Shown one piece after another: positions 38,555-47,258 of a DNA stretch of 56,206 nucleotides; positions within the stretch are counted from its first letter, which is position 1; each line of letters begins with the position of its first letter. The stretch is from Candidatus Accumulibacter adjunctus (GTDB taxonomy: Bacteria; Pseudomonadota; Gammaproteobacteria; Burkholderiales; Rhodocyclaceae): positions 294,674 through 350,879 of the forward strand of contig JFAX01000002.1 of the NCBI GenBank assembly GCA_000585015.1, written 5' to 3'. The translations under genes were made by a program, and so were the position numbers. The notes under the pieces are model-generated. The model did not search any database. It saw only the letters and a program-made list of their open reading frames with translations, and was not told the DNA's origin.

Positions 38555-39328
38555 ATGCTCGATCCCCAGACCTGCTTCCGGTCCAGGGTTGGCGGCCGTA
38601 GCCGCAACGAGGACGCCTGTGGCTACTGGACATCGGATGGCTGCGGCTGCTGGGTTGTGTCGGACGGTGCTGGTGGGCATGGCGGCGGCGACGTCGCTTC
38701 CCGATTGGTGGTCAGCACCGTCCTCGCGGCGTACGTGGAGGATCCGGTGCTGGCGCCCGACAAGGTGGTGGCGCTCCTGCAGGAAGTCAACGCAGCCGTC
38801 GTCAGCCGCAAGGCGGACGGAGGGGCGGCACGTGACATGCACGCAACGGTTGTCCTGCTTCTGGTTGACCGGGGCAGCCGCCTGGCCGTTTGGGGCCATG
38901 TCGGTGACACCCGGATCTACCTGTTCCGCTCCGGGCGTGTGCTCTATCAGACCCGCGATCACAGCATCGTCCAGACGATGGTCGACGCCGGCTACGCCAG
39001 CAGCGAGATGATTCGCAGCCACCCGCAGCGTAGCCTTCTGACCTCGGCGATCGGTTCATCCCAGGCGATCGAGCTTTCGGTCTCGGCCGAGGCGATGCAG
39101 TTGTTGCCGGGCGACGTTTTCCTCCTGTGCACCGATGGCTGGTGGGAGCACATCGAGGAGCGCGAGATGGAGGGAATGCTGGGCACATCGGCTGGCGCGG
39201 AGGCATGGTTGTCGGAAATGGAAGAACTCATCCGCCAGCGGGCGCCGAGCGAAGGCGACAACTACACGGCGCTGTGCGTCACCATCGCCGAGAGCGAAGA
39301 AGACGAAACCACCGTCATCCTCCCCTGA
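38555..39328 (+). CDS. pppA: T6SS PP2C-type phosphatase PppA (TagG)
   Basis: A 257-residue serine/threonine phosphatase that reverses PpkA phosphorylation of the FHA protein. Core motifs: RNEDACGYW, VVSDGAGGHGGGDVAS, DMHATVVLLLVD, WGHVGDTRIYLFRSG, LLCTDGWWEH and EGDNYTALCVTI. I use ATG 38555 because of the GAGGAGAG just upstream; a GTG at 38522, overlapping the tagH stop, would add 11 residues. Either way it is co-transcribed with tagH. It converges on ppkA, 118 bases away. Confidence 0.9.
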   Translation: MLDPQTCFRSRVGGRSRNEDACGYWTSDGCGCWVVSDGAGGHGGGDVASRLVVSTVLAAYVEDPVLAPDKVVALLQEVNAAVVSRKADGGAARDMHATVVLLLVDRGSRLAVWGHVGDTRIYLFRSGRVLYQTRDHSIVQTMVDAGYASSEMIRSHPQRSLLTSAIGSSQAIELSVSAEAMQLLPGDVFLLCTDGWWEHIEEREMEGMLGTSAGAEAWLSEMEELIRQRAPSEGDNYTALCVTIAESEEDETTVILP

Positions 39329-39446
39329 GAGGTTGTGAAGAAATCGTCGCGAGCAGGCCGGGATGCCAGGCGCGAGCGAGCGAACGACGAGACAGATCAG
39401 AGGGATGGGCGAGGGAGATTCGCGAGTCGCGGACGCGACTTTCACA

Positions 39447-41447
39447 TCAACGTGCCTGCAGCATCTCTTCGAGCACCTTGTCGAGCCTCTGCCCGCCGCT
39501 CTTGCCCGGTTTCTCCTTCGCGCTGACAGGTTGATCAACCCTTGTCTTGCGGCCGGGGGGGGCCTCGCTCGCGGCACGTTCCACCTCGGTGACGACGAAG
39601 CGGGCGGCAGCGTACGCTGGCGAGCATTCCCGACCGGGGTCACAGCTCACTTCTCCCGTCAGCGCCGTGCCTCCCGCTGACGATTCGCGAAGCTCCCTCT
39701 CGAGCGTCGCGACGGTGACGCCAACCGATCCATTCGCGCCTGCGCCCGAGAAGTACGGGAACCGCCGCGGCGACTCCGAGACGATGGCCAGGACATCCCA
39801 GTTGCCGACTGGTTGATCCGCTTCGTAACCCCACTTTGGTCTCGGAAACTTGAACGGTTTTCCCGGCGCGATTTGATTGTCGCGATCGAGCTGGTTGGGA
39901 AAGATCTCGTTCAGCTGGCCGGTCGCCTGGTCCCAGAGGAGAACGTAGAGGTAGCCACGTCGCTTGCTCGACAGGCTGAACGAAAGCACGTCACGGCCGA
40001 CGGCCAGTGGCGTGTTCGGTACCTCGACCCGCAGCTCGAAGTCCTTGTCCGAGCGCTCGAGCGCGATCGCGAACGCTTCGCCGAGTGAAACCGGCGTTGC
40101 TGCCGGAGTGGCGGCGACCGGCTGCTCCGGAGGGGGCGCTGTTGCCGCCGGTGGCGCCGGCGCGGTCGCTGTGTCTTTGCCGGTCAGGAAGAAGTACGCG
40201 CCCGCCGCGGCGACGACGCCGATTGCGGCGATGGCGCCGACGGCAGCGATGAGTCCGGCGCGTCGTGGCCGGTCTGCTGCTGCATCGCGTGCAATGGCCG
40301 GCCCCTCCGCGACTGGTGGCGACGGGATGGGACGGGGTGGCTCGGTTCGCCGTTGGGTGGGCGCATGCGTGGCATCGCTGCGCGGCAGTATGGTTGTTTC
40401 TTCGCTCGCAAGGAGCGTGGTCGCGGTCGATGCAGCCGCGTCGGGTCCCAGCAGCTGGGCCATCTCGGCGATCGATTGCGGTCGGTCTTCACTCCTGACC
40501 GCGAGGCAGCGATCGATTGCCTGCAGGAATTGGTCGCTGTAGCGACCGGCAGCGACCTCGCTCAGGGGCTGGTAATTGTCCTTCATGACCCGGTTTACCG
40601 ACGGTGGAGGAACTTGCCCGGTGATCATCGAGTGGACCACAGCCGCCAGCGCGTAGATGTCGGTCCATGGCCCCTGCCTGACTCCCGGCATGTCCGCGTA
40701 CTGTTCGATCGGCGCAAAGCCGGGCTTGAGAATGACCGTCAGCGCCTGCGTCATGCCGCTGATCACGCGGCGGGCGGCGCCAAAGTCCAGCAGGACGGGG
40801 CGATCGTCCTTCAGGAGCATGATGTTGTCCGGCGCAATGTCGCGGTGAAAGCAGTCTGCGTTGTGGATCAGTTCGAGAGCGTCCATGATCGGCTGGAGGA
40901 TCTTGCGGATCCAGCGCTCGTCGGGTCTTTCGGGCATCCCCTGCACGACGTCGCGCAGCGTCCTGCCGGCGTAGAAGGGCATCGCCATGTAGGCGGTACC
41001 GTTCGCCTCCCAGAAACGGAACACCTTGACCAGTGCGGGATGGTCGAACTGGGCCAGCAGGCGTGCCTCATTGACGAAGCTGCGGCGGCCGACGTCGAAG
41101 GTCTCGCTGTGCCGCTCCGAGCGCACGACGACCGTCAGGTCGTCAGCGCGTGTGGCGAGGCTCGACGGCATGTACTCCTTGATCGCGACCTGCCTGCCCA
41201 GCGAATGATCGGCTGCGAGATAGACGATGCCGAAGCCGCCTTCGCCGACCAGGTCGACGATCTCGAACTCCGACAGATGCGTGCCGATGGGTAAGGCGTT
41301 GTTCGACTTGCCGATGCGGGTACCGGAAAAAGTCCTCGGCGCGGGTGCAACACCTGCACCGAGGACGAGCGTCTTGTCATTGTCCGACTCTGGCACCTCA
41401 AGCACCTCCGATTCCTGGCGTCGCGTCACTGGCAGGAGAATAGACAA
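39447..41447 (-). CDS. ppkA: T6SS membrane serine/threonine kinase PpkA (TagE)
   Basis: A 666-residue transmembrane kinase. The kinase domain covers about residues 60-335: GEGGFGIVYLAAD, Lys90 in QVAIKEYMP, catalytic CFHRDIAPDNIMLL and VLLDFGAAR. A Pro/Ala-rich juxtamembrane part and one membrane helix (AGLIAAVGAIAAIGVVAAAG, near residue 400) follow. The C-terminal periplasmic part starts with a beta-rich module of the DUF4384 type (RRGYLYVLLWDQATGQLNEIFPN) and ends in a basic tail. The start at ATG 41447 gives a 50-base overlap with tagF; a later non-ATG start is possible, since the kinase fold begins about 55 residues in. Confidence 0.9.
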   Translation of the reverse strand: MSILLPVTRRQESEVLEVPESDNDKTLVLGAGVAPAPRTFSGTRIGKSNNALPIGTHLSEFEIVDLVGEGGFGIVYLAADHSLGRQVAIKEYMPSSLATRADDLTVVVRSERHSETFDVGRRSFVNEARLLAQFDHPALVKVFRFWEANGTAYMAMPFYAGRTLRDVVQGMPERPDERWIRKILQPIMDALELIHNADCFHRDIAPDNIMLLKDDRPVLLDFGAARRVISGMTQALTVILKPGFAPIEQYADMPGVRQGPWTDIYALAAVVHSMITGQVPPPSVNRVMKDNYQPLSEVAAGRYSDQFLQAIDRCLAVRSEDRPQSIAEMAQLLGPDAAASTATTLLASEETTILPRSDATHAPTQRRTEPPRPIPSPPVAEGPAIARDAAADRPRRAGLIAAVGAIAAIGVVAAAGAYFFLTGKDTATAPAPPAATAPPPEQPVAATPAATPVSLGEAFAIALERSDKDFELRVEVPNTPLAVGRDVLSFSLSSKRRGYLYVLLWDQATGQLNEIFPNQLDRDNQIAPGKPFKFPRPKWGYEADQPVGNWDVLAIVSESPRRFPYFSGAGANGSVGVTVATLERELRESSAGGTALTGEVSCDPGRECSPAYAAARFVVTEVERAASEAPPGRKTRVDQPVSAKEKPGKSGGQRLDKVLEEMLQAR

Positions 41448-42126
41448 GCATCTTCGTCAGAAACGAGGCGGTCGGCAAGCCCCTGAGCGCAAATCCACCA
41501 CTCGCCCCTGCACATCCATGACACCACCACAACGAGTAGCCAGCAAGGGACTCCTGCAGCCGCATGCCGGCGATGGCAGCGAGGCAGTTCGCGGGAAAGC
41601 CCTCGTTGTCCGTCGACTGCAGGCCGATCAACTGTTCTTGTTGCGCCAGCCGCTCCGCCGCCGCAGCCCACGGCAGCGCGGGCTGCTCGTCGAGTGTCGG
41701 CAGGCCGAGTTCGCTCAGCGACTCTTCGAGGGCGTCGATTCCGTGGTCGGGATCGAGTACCGCCCGCGCGCATCGCTCGAGTCGCTTCAACCAGAGGTCA
41801 AGCGCAGGGGCCGCCGCCAGCAGCAAGGTTGCGGGCGGCAGCGCGGTCGCCAGGGTGATGGGAAAGTAGCGACCGACCCGGTCCACCGACGGCATCCAGA
41901 CGCCCGTCCATGCCTGCGGCCCGAGCACACCCGGCGTCAGGAAGAAATGCCAGACATGCGCAGTCAGGAAGCTCTCCAGCCACTCGCCGCCGAGTTCCGT
42001 GCGGCTGTGCGTGATCCCTTCCTGCAGCCATGCGTCCCATCGCTCGACGAATTCCGCTGGTAGTCGGCGCTGCGAGAAATCGCCCAGCTGCGGCAGCTTG
42101 CCATACCACCCGGCAGCGGCGGTCAT
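41398..42126 (-). CDS. tagF: T6SS-associated protein TagF
   Basis: A 242-residue cytoplasmic protein of the TagF/ImpM family, a post-translational repressor of T6SS in P. aeruginosa. The family hallmark is at the N terminus: GWYGKLPQLGDFSQRRLP, followed by FVERWDAWLQEGI, WHFFLTPGVLG, WTGVWMPSVDRVGRYFPIT, and SLWWCHG near the end. The C terminus overlaps the start of ppkA. It lies 173 bases after tssM. Confidence 0.92.
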   Translation of the reverse strand: MTAAAGWYGKLPQLGDFSQRRLPAEFVERWDAWLQEGITHSRTELGGEWLESFLTAHVWHFFLTPGVLGPQAWTGVWMPSVDRVGRYFPITLATALPPATLLLAAAPALDLWLKRLERCARAVLDPDHGIDALEESLSELGLPTLDEQPALPWAAAAERLAQQEQLIGLQSTDNEGFPANCLAAIAGMRLQESLAGYSLWWCHGCAGASGGFALRGLPTASFLTKMLVYSPASDATPGIGGA

Positions 42127-42299
42127 GCGTTGGTGGCCAGCAGCCTGCCGGACTTGATGGTCCGAAGCGAAAAAAGTGGGAGACGAGCGCAGTTCTTCAC
42201 GGATTGCAAGCGCATGGTTGTTCTAGTCGTGCAGAAATATCGGAGAAAAGATCCGTTTTGCCACTTTTCGCCGCCGACTTGGTCAAGGCCGACAGGCTG

Positions 42300-45200
42300 C
42301 TAGAGGTCGCTTGGGCAGCGGAACTCGGAGAGTTCGCGCAAGCGGAACGGATTCTGCACGCTGCTGGCGGTCACCTCGAAGGTCGCGGACCGGCCATCGA
42401 TGTCGAAGGTGACGCGGAAAGTCTCCGGCGAGCCAAAATCCTCGACCCGCGACCTGTCGAAGAGCCGGAACAGCGACCAGACGCCCTCCGTCGCCTTGCT
42501 CGAGGTGCCGCCGGGTCCGGGAGGAGTGATCTGGATGCGCGCCGACAGACCCCCCTTGCTGCCTGGCCATTGGATCGACTGCGGTACCTGTGGTCCGTGC
42601 GCATAGCGGACCAGCTGCCCATCGAGGTCGAGCGTGAACTGGCTGATCGCTGCATCCATCTCGATCGGTTTGAAGGCGAGCTGCATCGAGCCGCCGCCGC
42701 GGAAGAAAACGTCGCGGATCGTTGCCGCACGCTGGAACTGGGCAAGATTTCCAGGATTGCCGAGCGAGTGTTCCTGAACCTTCCTGAAGCTCCACGGGCG
42801 GGTCGAGGTATCGACGTAGGGCGCCAGATTCTTCTGGAAGAAATCGTCCATCAGGCCGCCGGGCCCGAACAGCCGGGCGAAATCATCGCGGGTGACGTCG
42901 CGGATGCTGTTGCGGTCGAAAGGATAGCGACCATCGATGGCGAGCTTGCAGAACTGCCCGATCTGCGTGCCGACGGCAGAGGACAGGGTCTCGCGCGTGG
43001 CGACGAGCGACTGGCTCGTGCCCGCGCTGGACAGTTGCTGCAGCATCGAGCGAAGTGGTTCCGGCATGTTCGCGCTTTCCGCCTTGACGCGTGCCGTCGA
43101 GGTGGCTGGTGGCGCCGCAACCTTGTCCCGGATCGCCGTCTCCGTTGCCGAGAGCTGCACGTAGACATCGTTGAGCAGTTGCATGACGCCATCGATCGGT
43201 GCCGTCTTGCCGTCGCCGGTGACGAGCTGCCGGATCTTGACGAAGCGGTCGTCGACGATGCTCTCCAGGCGTTGTCTCGGTGCGGCTGCGGCAGCGGGAT
43301 CGCTGCCGCCGAGACCGAGAACCTTGCCCAGTTCCTGCTTCGCTCCGGCCAGCTTTTCCTCGGCCTGGTCGAGGACCGACTTCTGTCCCTCCTTCGGCGT
43401 CAGCGTGGTCTCCCGCGCCACTGCCCTGAGAAACCGTGGCAGGGGCGAGTCCGGGGCGGCCAGGACTCTCGCCATCTGGATGCTCTGGCTGAGGCTGGTC
43501 GATCGGATCAGCGTGATGTCGGCGAGATAATCCTCCCACACCCGGACGTAATCGGCGAGGTAGAGCTTGCGCACGTCATTGGCGATGCTGCTGGTGTCGC
43601 GCAGGGCGAAGCTCGTCTTGCCCGCCGTTCCCAGGACCCACGTTTCCTCATCGGCCAGCTTCCGGGCCACGGCGCTGACTTCCTTGTCGAAGCCCTTGTG
43701 ATAGCCGTCGTAGGTGTACAGGCCGGGCACGCCGCGAGTCAGCGGCGCGCCGCTCTTGCGGACGAAAACGAGCGAGGCGCCACCGCCAGCGGCCTGTTCG
43801 ATGCTGAACTCGGGAAAGGCGCTGCCGACTCCCTGCCGCTTCAGGCGACTGTAGATGCGGTTCGGCAGCGTGTACCGGAGCAGCATCTCGCGCGTTCGCG
43901 CGACCAGCGCCGCGTCCGGCACGACCGGCGAAGCGACCGGGCCATCGGCGAAGAGATTGTTGAGGTGCATGGCCAGCGCCGCCCGTTGATCGGTGGTCGC
44001 ATCGCGCGGCAGGTTGCGCTCCCAGTCGAAGCTGATCCAGGCCTTCAAAGCCTCGGCATCAAAATGCTTCGGATCGTTGAGCATCTGGTAGGCCTTGAGG
44101 GTTTCATACGCCAATTCCAGATTGCTCCCGTCGAGCGCGCGCAGCTGGCTCTCGATGCGCTTCGAGATCCGCGGGAAGAACGCATCGCGCAGCAGGCCGC
44201 GGTACGCCTGCTCGGCCGCCGCATCGAGTTTCTCGCCCTGGAAGAGCCCGAGTCCCATGCCGAAGGGTGCGTCGTCGCGCGCGCGGCTGGCGGTTGATGT
44301 GACGTTGCGCACGCCATCGAGGGCGGCCAGGATGGCCAGCGGATCGCCCTGCGGTGCGCCGGCAATCTGCGCGACGATCGTCCTCGCCGCCGCCGTACTC
44401 GCTTGCACCTCGTCGACGTAGGTCCGGTTGCGCAGATAGCTGAGCGTCCAGCCGAACAGCAGCAGCAGCGAGAGCAGGGCCATGGAGAGCAGTGCGGCGG
44501 CATGGATCAGGCTTCGCCGTCGTTCCCACTTGAGGTTGGCGCCACCGAGTCGCGATTCCGCGAACACCACCTCGCGCAGCAGGCGAGTCAGGAAGAAACT
44601 CTTGCCGCTGCCGGCCTCGGGACGCAGCAGGCGCCGCTCGACACCGAAGGCGCCACCGAGGCTCGCCATGACGCGGTCGATCGGATTTCCCTCCTGCGTC
44701 CCGCTGGTGAAATAGACGCCGCGCACCATCAATGGATGATCGTAGCCGGACGGGGCAAGGACTTGGGCGAGAAAGGCCTCGAGCAGTCGGCTGACGGCGC
44801 CGAACTGTTGGTCGAAGGCGCTGATCGCGCTCCGGCGCCGCAGGTCGGTTTCTTCCTGCAGGCGCGGCACGAGCAGCGCGTGCAGACGCTCCAGCAGCGC
44901 CGCTAGTTGTCCGGGCAGTGCCTTCAGAGCCTCGACGCCGGTCTCGTCGAGCGGGAAGGTAAAGCCCCAGACCTGGTCCCGCGCCTCCTTGCCGAGGTTG
45001 GAGAAGAACTCGTTGAAGCCGGCCATCAGGTCCGACTTGGTGACCAGGACGTAGATCGGCAGGCGCACGCCGAGCCGGGAATACAGTTCCTGGACCCGCG
45101 CCCGCAGCGCCTCGGCATGGCGAGTGGCTGCGGCTTCCGACTGTGCGAGCAGGTCGCCGAGACTGACGGTCAGCAGCACGCCGTTCAACGGCTGGCGCGG

Positions 45201-45866
45201 ACGATGCTTGCGCAGCAGGGCAAGAAAGCCCAGCCACGCCTCGCGGTCCGCGTCATGATCGGAATCCTGCGTCGTATAGCGACCGGCGGTGTCGATGAGG
45301 ACGGCTTCGTCGGTAAACCACCAGTCGCAGTTGCGTGTGCCGCCGACTCCCTTCAGCTCCTGTCTGCCGAGCTTGTCGGCAAGCGGAAAGCGCAGGCCGG
45401 AGTTGACCAGGGCGGTCGTCTTGCCGGCGCCGGGCGCACCGATGAAGACGTACCACGGCAGCTGGTAGAGGTAACGCGCCGAGCCGAGGCCGCGCAGGCG
45501 CGCCAGCGCGCCGCCCTTGACCGGCTGCGCCTGGCTCTGGCGCAGCACCTTCACCGCCTCTTCGAACCGCTGCCGCAGGGTCGCCACCTCAGGCGACTCG
45601 ACCGCTTGCTCGCTGGTCTTGCCGAGCAGCCCGTCAAGCAGCCTGGCATTGCTGCTGCGTGCTCGCCAGCGGCGGATCGCCAGGCGCAGGATGACCAACA
45701 GGACCAGCAGGCCGATCATCAGCCAGCGGACGGTTTCCGATGCGAACGGCTCATGGCCCGCGATGGCCAACAGCGGACTGACGAACCAGATCAGCAGCGA
45801 CAGCGCGATCAGACCCAGCGTTCCGAGCACGATCGGGTGGAGCAGCGCGCGCAGGATCCTTTTCAT
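42300..45866 (-). CDS. tssM: T6SS membrane subunit TssM (IcmF-like)
   Basis: The 1188-residue inner-membrane core protein of the T6SS envelope complex. Two membrane helices are at residues about 12-35 and 47-65, followed by a cytoplasmic domain with Walker A (GAPGAGKTT, residues 143-151) and Walker B-like VLIDTAGRYTTQ. A third helix (LSMALLSLLLLFGWTLSYL, near 450) leads to the large periplasmic part and the C-terminal TssJ-binding beta domain (LDGQLVRYAHGPQVPQSIQW; WSLFRLFDRSRVEDFG). The intact Walker A suggests an NTP-binding type of TssM. ATG 45866 overlaps the tssL stop by 4 bases. Confidence 0.95.
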   Translation of the reverse strand: MKRILRALLHPIVLGTLGLIALSLLIWFVSPLLAIAGHEPFASETVRWLMIGLLVLLVILRLAIRRWRARSSNARLLDGLLGKTSEQAVESPEVATLRQRFEEAVKVLRQSQAQPVKGGALARLRGLGSARYLYQLPWYVFIGAPGAGKTTALVNSGLRFPLADKLGRQELKGVGGTRNCDWWFTDEAVLIDTAGRYTTQDSDHDADREAWLGFLALLRKHRPRQPLNGVLLTVSLGDLLAQSEAAATRHAEALRARVQELYSRLGVRLPIYVLVTKSDLMAGFNEFFSNLGKEARDQVWGFTFPLDETGVEALKALPGQLAALLERLHALLVPRLQEETDLRRRSAISAFDQQFGAVSRLLEAFLAQVLAPSGYDHPLMVRGVYFTSGTQEGNPIDRVMASLGGAFGVERRLLRPEAGSGKSFFLTRLLREVVFAESRLGGANLKWERRRSLIHAAALLSMALLSLLLLFGWTLSYLRNRTYVDEVQASTAAARTIVAQIAGAPQGDPLAILAALDGVRNVTSTASRARDDAPFGMGLGLFQGEKLDAAAEQAYRGLLRDAFFPRISKRIESQLRALDGSNLELAYETLKAYQMLNDPKHFDAEALKAWISFDWERNLPRDATTDQRAALAMHLNNLFADGPVASPVVPDAALVARTREMLLRYTLPNRIYSRLKRQGVGSAFPEFSIEQAAGGGASLVFVRKSGAPLTRGVPGLYTYDGYHKGFDKEVSAVARKLADEETWVLGTAGKTSFALRDTSSIANDVRKLYLADYVRVWEDYLADITLIRSTSLSQSIQMARVLAAPDSPLPRFLRAVARETTLTPKEGQKSVLDQAEEKLAGAKQELGKVLGLGGSDPAAAAAPRQRLESIVDDRFVKIRQLVTGDGKTAPIDGVMQLLNDVYVQLSATETAIRDKVAAPPATSTARVKAESANMPEPLRSMLQQLSSAGTSQSLVATRETLSSAVGTQIGQFCKLAIDGRYPFDRNSIRDVTRDDFARLFGPGGLMDDFFQKNLAPYVDTSTRPWSFRKVQEHSLGNPGNLAQFQRAATIRDVFFRGGGSMQLAFKPIEMDAAISQFTLDLDGQLVRYAHGPQVPQSIQWPGSKGGLSARIQITPPGPGGTSSKATEGVWSLFRLFDRSRVEDFGSPETFRVTFDIDGRSATFEVTASSVQNPFRLRELSEFRCPSDL

Positions 45867-47224
45867 CTGTCTCCCCTTGTCGATGCAGCGGCGTTCACGT
45901 CGGGGCCGGGCGCAGCGGGATACACGATGATCTCGACCCGGCGGTTGCGGGCGCGGCCTTCGGCTGTGTCATTGCTCGTCACCGGGTCGGTCTCGGCGCG
46001 TCCTTCCGTTCTGATCGCCGGGCGTGCGCCGAGATGGGGCGACAGCGTTGCCGCGACGGCGTCGGCGCGTGCCTGCGACAGATGCCAGTTCGAGGGGAAT
46101 CGGGCCGACCGGATCGGGCGGTTGTCGGTATGGCCCTTGACCAGCACGCTGCCCTGTACCTGCCGTATGGCATCACCCACGCGTGCCAGCAGTTGCGTGA
46201 AGGTGGGCGAGAGCGTCGCGCTGCCCGCCTCGAAGAGGCCATCCCCCTGCGCCAGGACGATGCTGTGGTCGGGCAGGTCGCGGACGATGACGCGGCCGGC
46301 CTCGATATCGCTGACCAGAAAGTGCGCCAGTCGGGCCGGCGCCTTCGCCGGCGGCGGCTGCGGGCTGGCGGCGGCTGGCGGTGCGCCTGCCTTGAGGGCG
46401 AGGATCGCGGAAAACGCCGGGTCGGAATGGCGGTTCAAGGCGAACGAGGCCAACAGGTAGAGCAGTGCCAGCACGAGCGTCGAGAGCGCGGCGACGGCCC
46501 ACAACGGAAGATTTTCGCGCAGGGGGCGCGTTGCCCCGGCGGTGCTTTGCCAGGCCGGCGAGAGTTCGCGGCTGATCTCCCCGCGCTCCTTGAGCAGCAT
46601 CTGCGCCAGGCGCTCACGAATCGAAGCCAGTTGTGCGTGACCATTCTGCAGCACCCGGTAGCGTCCCTCGAAGCCGAGGCTGAGAATCAGGTAGAACAGT
46701 TCGAGCAAGTCGCGATGGGTGCCCGGCTGTTGGGCAACCCGGCCCAGAAGCTCGAAAAATTTCTCGCCGCCCCAGGCCTCGCCATGGAACTGCACGAGCA
46801 GGCTGCGCTGCGCCCACACCTTCTCGCCCCAGGGCGTGTTGGCGGCCGCTTCGTCGAGGAATGTGCACAGGGCATAGCGGCCCGCCATCACCTGCTCGTG
46901 CAGAACCCCGCGTTCCTTTGCCTGGCGCTCGAAAATGCTCACCGCACGTGCCAGCGCCTCGCGCAGACCACCCGGATCGGCGTGGTGGACCTGGCGCAAC
47001 TGCGGGGCAAGATTGAGCAGTGGATTGGCGGCCGCAACCAGCGGGTTCAGCCCGGTGTTCCAGTCGAGGGAGGATAGTTCGACCCGCTCGAAGCGGGACC
47101 CGGCAGGCGATCCTTCGCTCGAGCTGGCTGCTGCCGGGCGACTCGATCTCGCTCCGGGCGAGGGTACGAGCAGGGTCTTGTCCGACGGGGGCAAGAAAGG
47201 ATCATCGTGCACCATGTGGCCCAT
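45863..47224 (-). CDS. tssL: T6SS membrane subunit TssL with peptidoglycan-binding OmpA domain
   Basis: A 453-residue evolved TssL. The DotU-like cytoplasmic domain (about residues 50-235) includes NPLLNLAPQLRQVHHADPGG, ALCTFLDEAAANTPWG and LLELFYLILSLGFEGRYRVL. One membrane helix follows (AVAALSTLVLALLYLLASF). The C-terminal OmpA-like domain has VKGHTDNRPIRSARFPSNWH and RARNRRVEIIVYP, so this protein can anchor the complex in peptidoglycan. The ATG at 47224 is listed; ATG 47215 has a better placed GGAG and may be the true start. Confidence 0.94.
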   Translation of the reverse strand: MGHMVHDDPFLPPSDKTLLVPSPGARSSRPAAASSSEGSPAGSRFERVELSSLDWNTGLNPLVAAANPLLNLAPQLRQVHHADPGGLREALARAVSIFERQAKERGVLHEQVMAGRYALCTFLDEAAANTPWGEKVWAQRSLLVQFHGEAWGGEKFFELLGRVAQQPGTHRDLLELFYLILSLGFEGRYRVLQNGHAQLASIRERLAQMLLKERGEISRELSPAWQSTAGATRPLRENLPLWAVAALSTLVLALLYLLASFALNRHSDPAFSAILALKAGAPPAAASPQPPPAKAPARLAHFLVSDIEAGRVIVRDLPDHSIVLAQGDGLFEAGSATLSPTFTQLLARVGDAIRQVQGSVLVKGHTDNRPIRSARFPSNWHLSQARADAVAATLSPHLGARPAIRTEGRAETDPVTSNDTAEGRARNRRVEIIVYPAAPGPDVNAAASTRGDR

Positions 47225-47258
47225 CTCCAGTCATGCGGCAGCGCGACAGCGGCTGTGG

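Noticed and set aside
39419-39444. Hairpin AGTCGC/GCGACT between pppA and ppkA as a terminator
   Set aside because: Only 6 base pairs with two T residues after it; too weak to call.
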